The notes beneath the pieces are model-generated. The model ran no database searches. It saw nothing but the letters and a program-made list of their open reading frames with translations, and had not been told where the DNA came from. The position numbers and the translations under genes are program-made. Below are positions 1-10,900 of a DNA stretch of 64,000 nucleotides, piece by piece (within the stretch, counting starts at the first letter, position 1; each line of letters starts with the position of its first letter). Source of the stretch: Phoronis australis (lineage: Eukaryota; Phoronida; Phoronidae); assembly GCA_002633005.1 (NCBI GenBank), contig NMRA01000450.1, positions 1,269 to 65,268 of the forward strand, given 5' to 3'.

Positions 1-478
1 CCCCCCACACCTTCAGACAGAAACAAAAAAGAACATAAAGCTTTACCCGAGCTCTAAGTAATTAGAATATTAATGTTTGAACAATTGGAGTAATGTAAAG
101 TATATTTTGAGCAGGTTCACAAACATGCATGTCTAATATTAGATGAACTCAAATTAATAAAAAAGATTGCAAAATCTTCACATTAAAATGCTGGCCGTAA
201 AGCAAATCTTAGCAAAATTATGAAAATTAACGGTTGTCACATTACTTTTATCTAAACTGACATGCTTGAATCTTTAGACTGAATAAGCAAGTTTTATTTG
301 TGAGCGTTGATGGTTTTCAGCAGGGCAAAGACGTAACTCAACATCATTAAAAAGAGAACAACATAACGAAACACACAATGTGAGCATTTTAATTGATTAG
401 TAGAATACTGATATTGAAGGATACACTTTGACCAAACTAATGTCAAGTATGAAGTGGAAATTGGAGACAATAACATAC

Positions 479-543
479 CTGGAAGTAACCTCTGAACTGG
501 TTAAATATCACAGCTGTTAGCATGTTCATGAAACAATATAGAC
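479..543 (-). CDS. TPCN2: TPC exon: end of IS6 and start of cytosolic linker
   Basis: This is a 65-nt exon, phase 1 in and phase 0 out, flanked by tattttgcag and GTATGT. It carries the MN.LTAVIFNQFRGY block that begins the linker between the two channel repeats. The next exon would lie at lower coordinates; nothing convincing is seen in 1-478. Confidence 0.82.
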
Positions 544-1591
544 CTGCAAAATAAATTTTACCATTTCAGCGACCAGCAAATTTTTATTATAATAACAGCA
601 TTTATCCCACAATTTGAGAACCAGTTTTTATTCACTGAGTAATAGACAGCAAACTGGTTCTCAAAATCTGGGACCACTATTGCCACAGTATTTGTTCAGA
701 AAAATATGCATAATTGTGGAGTTGCAATACTGCAAAATCACTCAAGGCCATAAAGCATAGTTGGTTTTAGCCTCTGTTTCAATGAAAATCGAGGCAGTGG
801 TGCAGTATTTTTAGTTCCTCACTTTTTCAAAAAAGAAAATCCACCAAAGACAAACAAAACAAATAGCGCGAGTTGTTTCGGTAATACGACTATTACCCTG
901 GAACACCCCTTTTAACAAAAAACGAGATGTGAAATAATGCAATTTAGCATTTCATGTTTCCTACAACTATACAGTGATGGCAATAGAGCTCACAACAGTT
1001 ATTTTTGGCTAAATAAACTGCTTCATATTTATTTTAAATTCACTTTGACATTGACCCACTGAATCAGAGCTCAAATAACTTTGTGTGCTTCCCGAAATCA
1101 TAACTAGTTTGACTGTAATATTGAGACGTATACAATTTTCAGTGGAAAATATTGTTTCATTATGATTTTGTTTGTCAGAAACCTAAAAGTTCTGAAATAA
1201 AGTGAGTTGACAATTCACATTACGAAGGTCTGTCCCAACCCCAAAGGCATTACTTAAAACATCACCAGCTCAAGATACAAAGAGACAACCATGGATGTTT
1301 TATTTCATTATTTTAATAAAGGATAACTGGCGGCAAATAAATGCTTCCTCATATTGAAGTTGTACAACCAGACGTTTTGAGAAACTGTGGCCACCTGAAA
1401 TGGTGAGTTTGTACTGTATCAAAGTTGTTTCACCTTAAGTTGAAGTTGCACTGAGATGACCTCTGAAAGCACATCGTGCAATCTCACTTTAACATGTGGA
1501 ATCACGTCAACATCCACAAACTCACCGATCAAGAGGAAGACAATAAAGTAGATTGCATACATCCGGTTCACCCTGTAGGCTGGCATGGTAA
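479..1591 (-). CDS. TPCN2: Two-pore channel (TPC2-like), partial, two exons
   Basis: Two-pore channels are endolysosomal cation channels with two six-helix repeats per subunit. Two consecutive minus-strand exons (1591-1526 and 543-479) encode the end of repeat I. The first gives the pore-exit MPAY motif and a hydrophobic S6 segment (MYAIYFIVFLLIG); the second continues with LYCFMNMLTAVIFNQFRGYF. The order MPAY, NR.YAI.FIVF..IG, MN.LTA.I..QFRGY is the signature of vertebrate TPC2 and related TPCs. Exon ends are textbook (ctttcag/GTGAGT and ttgcag/GTATGT) and the phase-1 junction fits. The exon carrying the selectivity filter (…TTANNPDV) and all N-terminal exons should lie at higher coordinates on this strand, but I did not find them up to 7 kb. 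The C-terminal repeat lies off the left edge. TPC2 versus TPC3 cannot be separated from two exons. Confidence 0.82.
544..1525. other. TPC intron, no feature seen
   Basis: This is AT-rich sequence between the two channel exons. I see no further exon or recognisable repeat in it, and none in 1-478. Confidence 0.6.
1526..1591 (-). CDS. TPCN2: TPC exon: pore exit and start of IS6
   Basis: This is a 66-nt exon, phase 1 at both ends. It is preceded on the minus strand by ttactttcag and followed by GTGAGT. It codes for a TMPAY motif directly after the expected filter helix and the first half of the S6 helix. Confidence 0.82.
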
Positions 1592-1734
1592 CTGAAAGTA
1601 AATTCAAAAACTTACACGAGAGGTTTCAATTGTGAAATTTCAGAAATTTCAGTGAACATATTCAGACTACTCCTAACTCAAATCAAAATTAAGGATATTT
1701 CCAACCTTATTCACAAAAATTGGCCATTTTTACA

Positions 1735-2270
1735 AAATTTCACTTGTGTCTAGCAAAATACCTTATCTTCATTCTTGGGGAACTTCAAATACGAAATAAA
1801 TACTGCGTAGCGAGAAAAAAAAGATTTAGCAGAACCACCTTGGAACCGCACAACCGCGTGGATATTTGTTTAGCACTTATCCAAGGTCAAAGGTTAAAGG
1901 GCTTTCAAGTAAATCGAGTCTCCCGCCAGGTACAGAACAGCTTTGATATACCCTTTCATTCCGTCATTCAGTCCTTTCTTACACAAATTCGCCATAACAT
2001 TGAACCAACGAGGTGTGGTTATGATAGAATGATCCCGGGGAAAACGAATACAAAACATAGTTTTTATCCTAAGGGAGTTGTGGGTCTACATGCATACCAC
2101 CGTTGACGTTGAAAACAAATGCTACGAGTTGCCTCAGGCCTCAGTCTGGTCATGAACACAGAAAGTTGTGAAAAGAGATAAATCCTCCCCCTTATTCCTT
2201 AATTCAGTTATTAAGTTAACATTTCGATGTTTCGATTTCATGTTAACGACTTACTTTAACCAATTCAATT
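1735..2270 (+). repeat. Diverged duplicate of 8090-8515 (copy A)
   Basis: The order of matching blocks is conserved with 8090-8515: a taccttatcttcat block, aatcga.tctcccgcca, cagtcctttc, gccataa.attgaa, aaaac.tagtttt, accgttga and catttcg.tgtttc. Identity is moderate and interrupted by small indels. The 128-residue open frame over 1720-2106 has no match to copy B at protein level, so I regard it as chance. This is either an interspersed element or an old segmental duplication. Confidence 0.6.
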
Positions 2271-2553
2271 TTTGTTATCCATTTCTTACTTGGTTTGGTA
2301 TCAGTCTCCCAGCATGTGACGTGTACAGGCTATGAACTGTGACCTACTTTTCTAAGTAGGTCGTACAAAACGGCAAAAGTTGGCTGCGAAAGACAGGTCT
2401 ATTTGAGGTTTTAATCATATTTAGTTACGCACTGCAAAATTAGTTGACATTGCAAGAAAACATTGAAATAGGTGACATAGTTAAGGATTCTATAGGTTAT
2501 GTATACCGAAAACAAGTTTTCACAGAATAATTAACCAAAGACTTAGAGATTTT

Positions 2554-2670
2554 CACGTGTCCCAGTTTAATCAGCTTTTTCTCGGCTTCGGCAAATCGAC
2601 TTTATTTGAACTTAGGAACACGAGTTCTCGAAAATGGCTCGATGGATTTCGCTGAAACTTTCCAAACTTA
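2554..2670 (+). repeat. 117-bp repeat, inverted copy at window end
   Basis: This stretch begins cacgtgtcccagtttaatc and is the reverse complement of 63884-64000, with only two mismatches by eye over 117 bp. It must be a young dispersed repeat. The match stops abruptly after 2670. Confidence 0.85.
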
Positions 2671-4409
2671 AGAGCATGTTCGCGAATGGACCAGGCAGAG
2701 GGTGATAAACGCTATGTCACAGATTCTCTTTATATTTTCTCTGTGATATGACACTGGCCTCACTGACTCCAGACCACCTTTATTTTTTTCAAAACGCCCC
2801 CTTTTGGTTTCCATGGATACTATTTGTTTCCGACAAGTTTTCAGCCTGGCGGCAGTTAAGTTTTGGTAAAATTCCGACAGTTACGTTACCCAGTGGAAGT
2901 AACGTTGAAATATTGAACCTGTGTTATTGATCAGGTGTGACCTTCGACTACTTTATTCCTGAAAATATAAAAGATTTCGATAATTTTTGTCTGTTTTTAG
3001 AGCCGCATAAGATGAGTACTTTTAGTGATTTTTGAAACTGTCAAAATTGGCTAAATTCGTATCCCGATATCTCAGCTGGCACAGGTTTCAGAACATTTTA
3101 GTGCCAACCCGTGTGTTGAGCTATTTTAGGTCTACAAAATAAGACAAAAAAATTTCCTGGCGCGAACGGATTTCATGTCATTTGAAGTAAAAAATGACTG
3201 GTGGTTACGCCATTTCACCACAATGAGTAATGCCGACAAACGTCAACAAAAGTGAACATTTGTTAATAGTTGGCCAGCAAACGGCGAATCAATTTATCAT
3301 TCATCAAATTTCGTATTTTCTAGGCACCGATGGTACACTACCTTATTTCTAAAAAGTGCTCGTAGTCATGGAATTAGGATACTTACTACGCAAATAGCAG
3401 TAGTTTTGGCAGGACACCTTTTGCGAGAGTCGACATTCAAATCTCACTGGTTTTACAAAGCTCAGTAACCTTATTTGCACGGCTAAAAACAAAAAAAAAA
3501 CGCCGACAAATCATTTTTATAACATTTTCCTTCAAAAATCGTGTTGCCCTCTCCCCACTTGCGACGTTCCAAATCTTACAGTGTTGTATGAACAAGATAA
3601 TTTATTTATGGTTTTATTTTTGATTGTCCTGTTTTAAAGATGCTTACTGTGGGTTAGCTGTGGAGTGTGTCTGAAGAAACATTTCTTTAAGAATCTTCAT
3701 GTGGTTTTGATGCAGGGCGTTGAAAGCGGAGGACAGTGTCAAGGTGAAAGATTCATTGGCAATTACAGGCAAGGCAAATGCAAAACAACTGGTCAGAGTC
3801 ATTCCGTGGACGTTATATAGCCGCCAATGTCACAATAACTTCACTTTTGAAGTGGTATGGCTGGCTAATGTTATCATTTTGTTATCTGCGCGCATTTTGC
3901 TGTGATTGACCCAAGAGAAAAATGGGAGACTTTCGAGTAGCAATGGGGGCTGACAACATGGAACCAGCTACTAGTGAGAAGATATTTCACCTGAGCAGTG
4001 GGAGGCACAGAGGAACGTATTTGAATAAGTGTGAGAAGTCTAAAGAGTGAATTCATATTACTTCCCAGTCCTCCACAGGGCAAACGTACATATATCCTGT
4101 TCAAGGTGATCAGCTGTTACTTGACTATATAAATGCCTCATGTTGGAAGCATGATCCACTGCAGAGGTCATGTGAAAGAAGTGAGGATGATAAAGGCTGC
4201 TTTCAGTATAAAGTCTATAAGTACACGACAAGTATTGTATTGTAGCTCATGTTTTTCCATGACTTCTCAGCACACAAACAACATACAACAGTTCAAAATA
4301 TAACTTCACGCACATTGGGTTCTTACTGCTAAGTCTTCGAGGTGCTTTAATAGCAAGACTACCAACTTTCTAAGGCAAAATCGCATCAGAGATATCTAAT
4401 TGTGGCAAC
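2671..4409. other. Non-coding stretch with faint repeat
   Basis: Around 3055-3170 there is a faint inverted similarity to 7195-7320 (shared tatctcagctggcaca and aaaattt.ctggcgc blocks). A possible acceptor at 3719 is followed by a short open frame, but it reaches a stop without forming a recognisable domain. I see no gene that I can support. Confidence 0.4.
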
Positions 4410-5010
4410 TGATCTAAGTGCTAATGGACTGGCTCAAATAGGAGACTCTTATGTTAGTTGTTCAAAATACAAGTGACCTCGCTTACATGTACCTCCTCAT
4501 CCCATACGGTACACGTAACTCCCCAGTCTGAAAATACAATTTTGGACCACTTTAAAGTAAAAAGTGACATTTAATGCTACTAGAATCTGGTTTAACACTC
4601 ATTGCCTGGTTAATTTATACAAACTACCATGGAAAACGTGAGATGTCTAAACGTGTTAAAAGATCTAAATAACAGTGAATTGGCTCAAACATGACACTCC
4701 TGATTTTAACAATTCAGAATACAGGTGACCTCGGCACCTCCTTTAACTCATCATCACATACAAATAACTCTCATTTTGCAAAAACAATATTGGAACAGAT
4801 TAAAGTCAAANTCCCTTAACTCATCATCACATACCGTACAAATAACTCTCAATCTGCAAAAACAATGTTGGAACAGATTAAAGTCAAAATGATATTTAAT
4901 GTGACTGTAATCTGGTTTAACACTGGTCACCAACTTAAGTGGTACAAAGTAGCATGGAAAAACGAGATATGTAAATGTGTTCTTTGATCTAAATGCCAGT
5001 CAATTGGTTC
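4410..5010. repeat. Three-copy tandem repeat of about 250 bp, broken by an N
   Basis: Units start at about 4410, 4661 and 4985 with gatctaa.tgc.a.t…ttgg.tcaa. They share a cctcc..…catcatcacata block, a caaaaacaat.ttggaac block and a taatctggtttaacact block. A single N at 4811 sits between two nearly identical stretches of about 70 bp (4744-4810 and 4816-4889). The extra length of the last unit may therefore be an assembly join of two alleles rather than real sequence. Confidence 0.7.
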
Positions 5011-5353
5011 AAGTATGCCTAAGTCACTACCTTTCCGTAAGCTTGTACATATGTTAACACTCAGATAAGGCTTCGCATTTTAGTTAAGTGAGACTGAGCG
5101 TAATATGAATTTGAAAGATGAAAACTGAAATACCAGCATCTTTAAATTAATTGGACAGCAAAGTTTCAACCAGAACACTGACTAAACATCCTAAATTTTA
5201 CTGACAAAATCACAGCAAGTGTTGCTATATTGCATTTTGCATTTATCTCAGTTTCTACAATATCACATCGATAACAACTGGTTAAATCACTCAGACAACC
5301 CAACAGATTGTATAATGTTCGAACAAAGATGAAATCCGGAGTATTACTGGACA

Positions 5354-5527
5354 TCACTGACTGTCAAGTTCATTATCTCCCTCATTTGACCATTTTCCAG
5401 CGCGGTTCAAGGCAGCCAAGCGTGAAAAGAAACCTTTATCCTGTTGTAGTGTCAGCCAGCCTTCCTCCCGAAACTGCTCATCCGTCTTCATCGCCTGTGG
5501 AGTTTTTGCGGGGTCTGCTTTGTTGCT
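5354..5527 (-). CDS. Possible terminal exon of an unrecognised minus-strand gene
   Basis: An open frame of about 57 codons ends in TGA at 5354. Its composition is protein-like (acidic and basic residues, REEGWLTLQQDKGFFSRLAA core). A good acceptor (gtcatttttcag) lies just upstream at 5535, but reading straight from that site meets a TAG in this frame, so the true splice site would have to be further in, or another frame is used. I do not recognise the product. It may belong with the open stretches at 6535-6727 and 6843-6920. Confidence 0.3.
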   Translation of the reverse strand, partial: SNKADPAKTPQAMKTDEQFREEGWLTLQQDKGFFSRLAALNRAGKWSNEGDNELDSQ

Positions 5528-6534
5528 CTACTTTCTGAAAAATGACAGGCAGGTTGTAACACTCTCGAATTATACACTTTTTGCAAAACTTTGCAGAGCC
5601 CAGCCACTACACAGGTGTGACTGCCGCTGAGTGATCCAATGATTTTAGCTGAGATAATTCATTTGACCCATGGAGTGTAATGTGTAAAATGACCATAAGT
5701 ACAACAAGAAAAAACACTGTGGGTACTTGATTCATTTTTGCCAGTTTGATTGGATTCCTTTGGACATCAAATGAATATCATATCCAGACAACAAATGTCA
5801 ACATAGTGGTACTCATAAAACATAACGACACGCTATGATTTCCAGAATTACATAATTCACTGACAGCTGAAGTGAAACTAAATTCCGGCATGCAGGTTGT
5901 CAGTTAAAATTGGAATTTATAATGCTATAACTACAGCATTCATCAATATATCTATAGAAAAAATACTTCCTGTAATGAACTAAAAAGAAGACGCATAACA
6001 ACAATATCGATTGTTGAAAAGTTAAAGTCAATGAGATATTGCATATTCCGCTTGCAACAAGTACAGGCCACTAGATGCACATAATCTCAGACTAAATTTA
6101 CAACTAACACAAGACGCTACTAGTAAGTGGACTGAATAGCTCTAGGCTAGCCTAGACTCCAACAACGGCGACAGGGCAGGTATATCACTGATTTGCCCTT
6201 AGGAACACAAGACTGTTAATCAGTTGTTTACAGTGATGCAGGCATAGGACTGCTAAATTTCACCAGTGTGTACAATAAAAAGCTCTGTCTATACTACATG
6301 TTCAAAAACAAGTACTGTTGTTACATTTTTGTGGTACATGCATGGTCACACAGTTTGTGATATTCCTGAAAGGAGGACCAGTAACTTGCATTGCAGGGTA
6401 CTGTATTAGAATAACATCTGTTGTTTCTAGCGGTGCTAACTGGTTCTCGAATCATGTATCCACAAAACTGACTATTACAGCCACAATGCTATCGTGATAA
6501 CCTCAAATTCAAACAAAGCAGTAGTAGTACTCAC

Positions 6535-6727
6535 CAGATCCAACAGGAAAGAACACAAATGCATTGACATTGTTGAGTTCCTGTGAAAGTAAGTTGACTT
6601 TAGACATTTCAACCAGCATCCCCACTTCAGGCTTGGCACGTGAGCTACCACTAATGAAATGGGTGTTTGCAGAGTCTACATGGTTTCCACAGAATTCCAA
6701 GATGAGCCCGGTGTCTTGCCCTTGCCT
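6535..6727 (-). CDS. Possible internal exon of an unrecognised minus-strand gene
   Basis: The frame contains DTGLILEFCGNHVDSANTHF and later ELNNVNAFVFFPVGSG, and ends at a strong GTGAGT donor (phase 1) at 6534. It starts after a TAA upstream at about 6738. An internal cttactttcacag could be an alternative, shorter acceptor. I recognise no family. The open frame on the plus strand over the same bases (6564-6764) is shorter and lacks splice signals. Confidence 0.35.
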
Positions 6728-6842
6728 TGGACGCAGTTACACAGGCGTGACACGGGTCCGGTGAACACGCATTTGTAAATTGTCCGACTCTCGCCAAAAT
6801 CAGTTGCCGCACAGTCTGTAGGCGCATTGGTTTGGTACTCAC

Positions 6843-6920
6843 TTCATGCCGCATCAAGATTTCACATATGTGCAGAGGACATTCTTTTGAGGTTCCATAC
6901 ACTTCATCACACTCCATCAT
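6843..6920 (-). CDS. Possible first coding exon, minus strand
   Basis: The frame starts at ATGATG (6920) and ends in frame at a GTGAGT donor (6842). It codes for 26 residues with four cysteines and no signal peptide. Its phase-0 donor does not obviously match the exon at 6535-6727, so the link is unproven. The product is unknown. Confidence 0.25.
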
Positions 6921-7824
6921 ACTAGCAGATAACACAGCAAGTCAGGATCAACCATTTTGACACCACTAAAGTGACACCTGTTGTTGGACACTGGGTTCAC
7001 GAAAAACACGGAATTTTAATTAAAAAGGAAAAATACCTTAAACAATTGCGCCTGACTTAATGACACTTAACTAAATATTAATAAATCAACTTTTGAACCA
7101 AAACTATGCACTTTACTGGTGTTCTAATGTTCCAAACAGGTATCGGCATTGACGCTAATTTCACTCAGGTGGTTGTCGCAATCTTGCAATTTGTATAGAA
7201 AAATGCTCAGCGCCAGAAAATTTTATTGTATTAATCAACAGCAATAAGATAGAAACGTCTTGTGTAAAAGTCTGGTGTTGATCAGTGTTGTGCCAGCTGA
7301 GATATACGGGCTCAAAGTGTGGCGAAATTGCAATGCCTTGTTAACCTCTGACCCCTCTATACTTTATGCCTGGAATTTTTAACTTAGCGGCAGAGTTAAT
7401 AAGTATTGTTTGACATCTTTGTAAAGCCGAAGACTTGATTTATTTAAAAATTACAAACAAATAATGATCTCGTGCGCAGATATTTTTTATTTTGCAGTGC
7501 AAATAAGGCATTTTCGGCGAGTTCATTGCATGGCATACCCCCAAAATAGAGGCTCCCTGATTTCTCCCCCTTAAACAAGGTAAAATGAGATTGGACTTTA
7601 CTGTTTTTTTATCATCCCAAAGGTAACTAAAATGCATAGTATGGTTCAAATCGGTGACATTGGGTTTATCACCCCTCTGGGCATTTTTGCCTGCTGTGAA
7701 CCGTACTTCACTCTTAAGATTTATTAATAAAATTCTTTTTGAGACACAGGGTCATGATGGGAACTCGATTGCTTTTCTTCACCAAGATATTTCTGACATT
7801 GGATATAACTCTTCAACTTTTCAG

Positions 7825-7947
7825 GTTTCAATTCTCATTCTGACGAGTATTGTAACCGAGTAGCAGCCCTTGGGAGATGTGATGGTTCGAGATATGAAAA
7901 GATGGAGTGCGCAAAGAGTTGTCGTTATTGTGATAAAAGGATAAAAG
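7825..7947 (+). CDS. Gene 1 ShKT exon A
   Basis: This 123-nt exon is phase 1 at both ends, with acceptor aacttttcag and donor GTGACG. The ShKT pattern is clear from YCNRVAALGRC through MECAKSCRYC, but only five of the six cysteines are encoded in it, so the first could be in a missing upstream exon. It lies about 150 bp before the copy B repeat. Confidence 0.75.
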
Positions 7948-10900
7948 GTGACGCTTTTATGTTGCCTTTTCTTTACTCTGGTCTAGAAATGTGTTTAACC
8001 TAATCTGGACTATTTCCCACGAAATAACCGAGTATCGGGGTTAACCAGGAAAACTTTTTCTTGATTTAAGGCTATCAATTTTACAATATATTACCTATGT
8101 TTAGCAACTCAAAGTACCTTATCTTCACTCCGTGTGGAAAGTTTTGTTTTTTACTCACCAGAGGTCAATTGTTACAAGGCTCTAATTCAAATCGAATCTC
8201 CCGCCATGCATAGAGCAGTTCCGTTTGTGACCCGCCTCAGTCCTTTCGTTCACCGAGTAGCCATAATATTGAATAAATAGGTATATGTTAGATAGAAAGA
8301 TGCCATGGAAAGCGAAGACAAAACGTAGTTTTCACGCTGAGGGAGGTGTACATGTACGTCTGCATGCTTAATGACCGTTGAGAACTAACTCACCGAATCC
8401 GCGTCGCCGCACGAACTCTGAGGTGTGAAAACAGATAAATTCACACCCAAATTCATTAGTATGATCAATTATTTCACATTTCGCTGTTTCAGTCTCATGC
8501 AAGTCGCGCTTAAATTGGAATTTGGCCTAATAACCTAACTTTGTGATTGCGTGGTCAAATTAGTTACAGACACAACATGAAGCGACGGTGTGAAAATTAC
8601 CAAATGGGTTTGAGACCGAGTTTTGTGTCGAAAGTATCCAACGTAAACCACTTAACCATGTCCAGTATCTACCGTAACGAGATTTATGGAATAACACTAC
8701 ATGACGCCGGCTATGTGAGCCCCCAAGTCACGACATTTGTGCAAAGATCGCCTCATCGCTGGATGTAATTTACAAATGTAAAAATTTCCCCGCATTTCGA
8801 AATGCACATTTCAGTGTTCATGTGTAGTAGTATTTCGTTATTATCGTAAAAACAACATCAACAATCAAAATTTATTGTTCCAGGCATTTCAAAAGTCATA
8901 TTTAAACGAGGTTGTCCTCTTAAGCAAAATGAGCAAAATAGGTCAAACGAATAGCGAAACTAAGCTTTTGTTGATAGGCAACATATAAACTGGCAAAACA
9001 CTATAAAAATCCCATGAAAATTTATATTAAAACCACTAGGTTTCCAGCCTTAATGGGCGCCATTCTTCATAAGGTGTGAAGACAAGTCACACCAGAACTG
9101 TATTGAATAGGTTGCTATAAGTAAGTCTGCCTGCTAAGCTGACTTCTTTTCAAAACAGTTAGAGGGCGACAATATGGGTCGCCTTTTTACTGCACATATT
9201 GTCGCACTCGATGTTGACGATATATGTTGTCAGAATCGGCATATTATGTCGCGTGCGACAAAATGCTTTCAGCGTGATACTATTTTACACAATTACTTTT
9301 CCTATATACAGGTCAAGGTAAAAACAAATGATCCCCACGACGTATGAATCTTTTATCAACAAAGCGTTTTTGCAGTCGTACACTTAACATTTGGAGAAGT
9401 AAGTGACTTGATGAAGAGTGTTTTCAAATTATCATCCAAACGTATGAAACTAACTTCAGTGTTCATGATCTGTCAAGCGATATACACCTCATTTGACAAA
9501 ATTAAACGCCATGCGAATGCAAACTAAAGTCGGCTGATGAACTCTTAATTAGTCCTACTTTTATTTGAAAGCTGTTATAGTTTCCACCACGAAAACAACT
9601 TTTAGTGGAGACAACTTACCGTTATGAAATTGGTTTCAAATTGTTGGCTAGTCAACTTAGATGCATAAACAACTGTATATTAAAGCGTCGAAAGAATATG
9701 ACAACTGGCTCTACAAATTGGCATGTTACGGCGTATCATTTCATGCGTCGAGCATGATCTCGAGGGACAGGTAACTGTTTATTGTACCCCACGAACAACT
9801 TCTCACCTGAAGGAGGGACAAGTTGAGGCCAATTCAATTGCTGTGTAAACCCACTTCTTTGACAGACCGCAGGTTTATAGCGTCTGCAACGGACTTCTTT
9901 CATATACCTGTTGTCTTTCAAAAACATGTGCAAGTGGAAAAACTAGTCGTTATTGAAAGCCGTGTGGTCGTAAGCGTTACGAACACATTGTCTCACAATT
10001 GTCAATTTGTCTTTAAGAAAGTGAAAATACTGAGTAATTCTCAATAACTTGGTCGTTCATCCCACACCAGTGGTTTTTAAATTGAACAGACTTCGATAGA
10101 TGAGTGCCAGACTGTCAAACTTCGTTAAACGTCTTTTCAATTTTCTATGTTCGACGTATGTCCCAAAAATGATGGATGTGTCTCAAGCTCCGTTTCCAAT
10201 AAGGTAAAAAGTAGACCGAATACAGGGAATTAAGTTTCATGTACTTTGAATGATGACGGTACATACATATGAATGTAAAATAAAGAATAAACATTGAATA
10301 ATAATTTCTGGAAAGATGGGCAATAAAAAACACAGAAAAGGGGGGTGGTAAAAAGGAAGGGAGATTAAACTCAAACGTTAGTGCTGCTAAAAGGAAGGAA
10401 TGACAGGACACATACGATTACCGAGGACAAAGGTTAACCCGAAAACACGTGACAATCATCAGCCTATAGGAGCAATGATCTGACCGAACTCGTGGCCCAT
10501 GACAGAAACGAACCAATAGTTGTCGTGTGCAAAAGGACCCCATGCAAATCTACACAAAGGATTTATGGAGCAGTCCGAAAGAAAGTAAAAGGCGTATAAG
10601 TGAGACGAGTCCATATTCTCACATAAATATACTTAACGAGTGAAAAAGCATTTATGTTCGACGCAAGTCCCGAAATGATAAGTGCACCGCAAGCCCCGTT
10701 TCCAAAGATGAAAAGGATACCGAATTTAGGGAATTGAAAGTCATTTATTATGAATGATAACAGTACAGAAATATAAGTGTAAAACAATAAATTCGCATGA
10801 AATAATAATCTCTGGAAAGATGGGCAACAAAAAGTGTTTTAAGACATTGGCAGTTCCGTCGGTTACTTTCTTCATCCTGTTCAAGGTGACTGTTGTATCA

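Noticed and set aside
1720-2106. 128-codon plus-strand open frame
   Set aside because: Lies inside a diverged repeat whose other copy (8090-8515) does not keep the frame; no splice signals or domain.
3720-3850. Cys-containing frame after a tgatgcag acceptor (QCQGERF…GKC)
   Set aside because: Cys spacing does not fit ShKT, and the frame meets a stop before a second half of the domain.
9736-9933. Minus-strand frame ending at a GTGAGA site
   Set aside because: Poor acceptor, no recognised domain, no partner exons.
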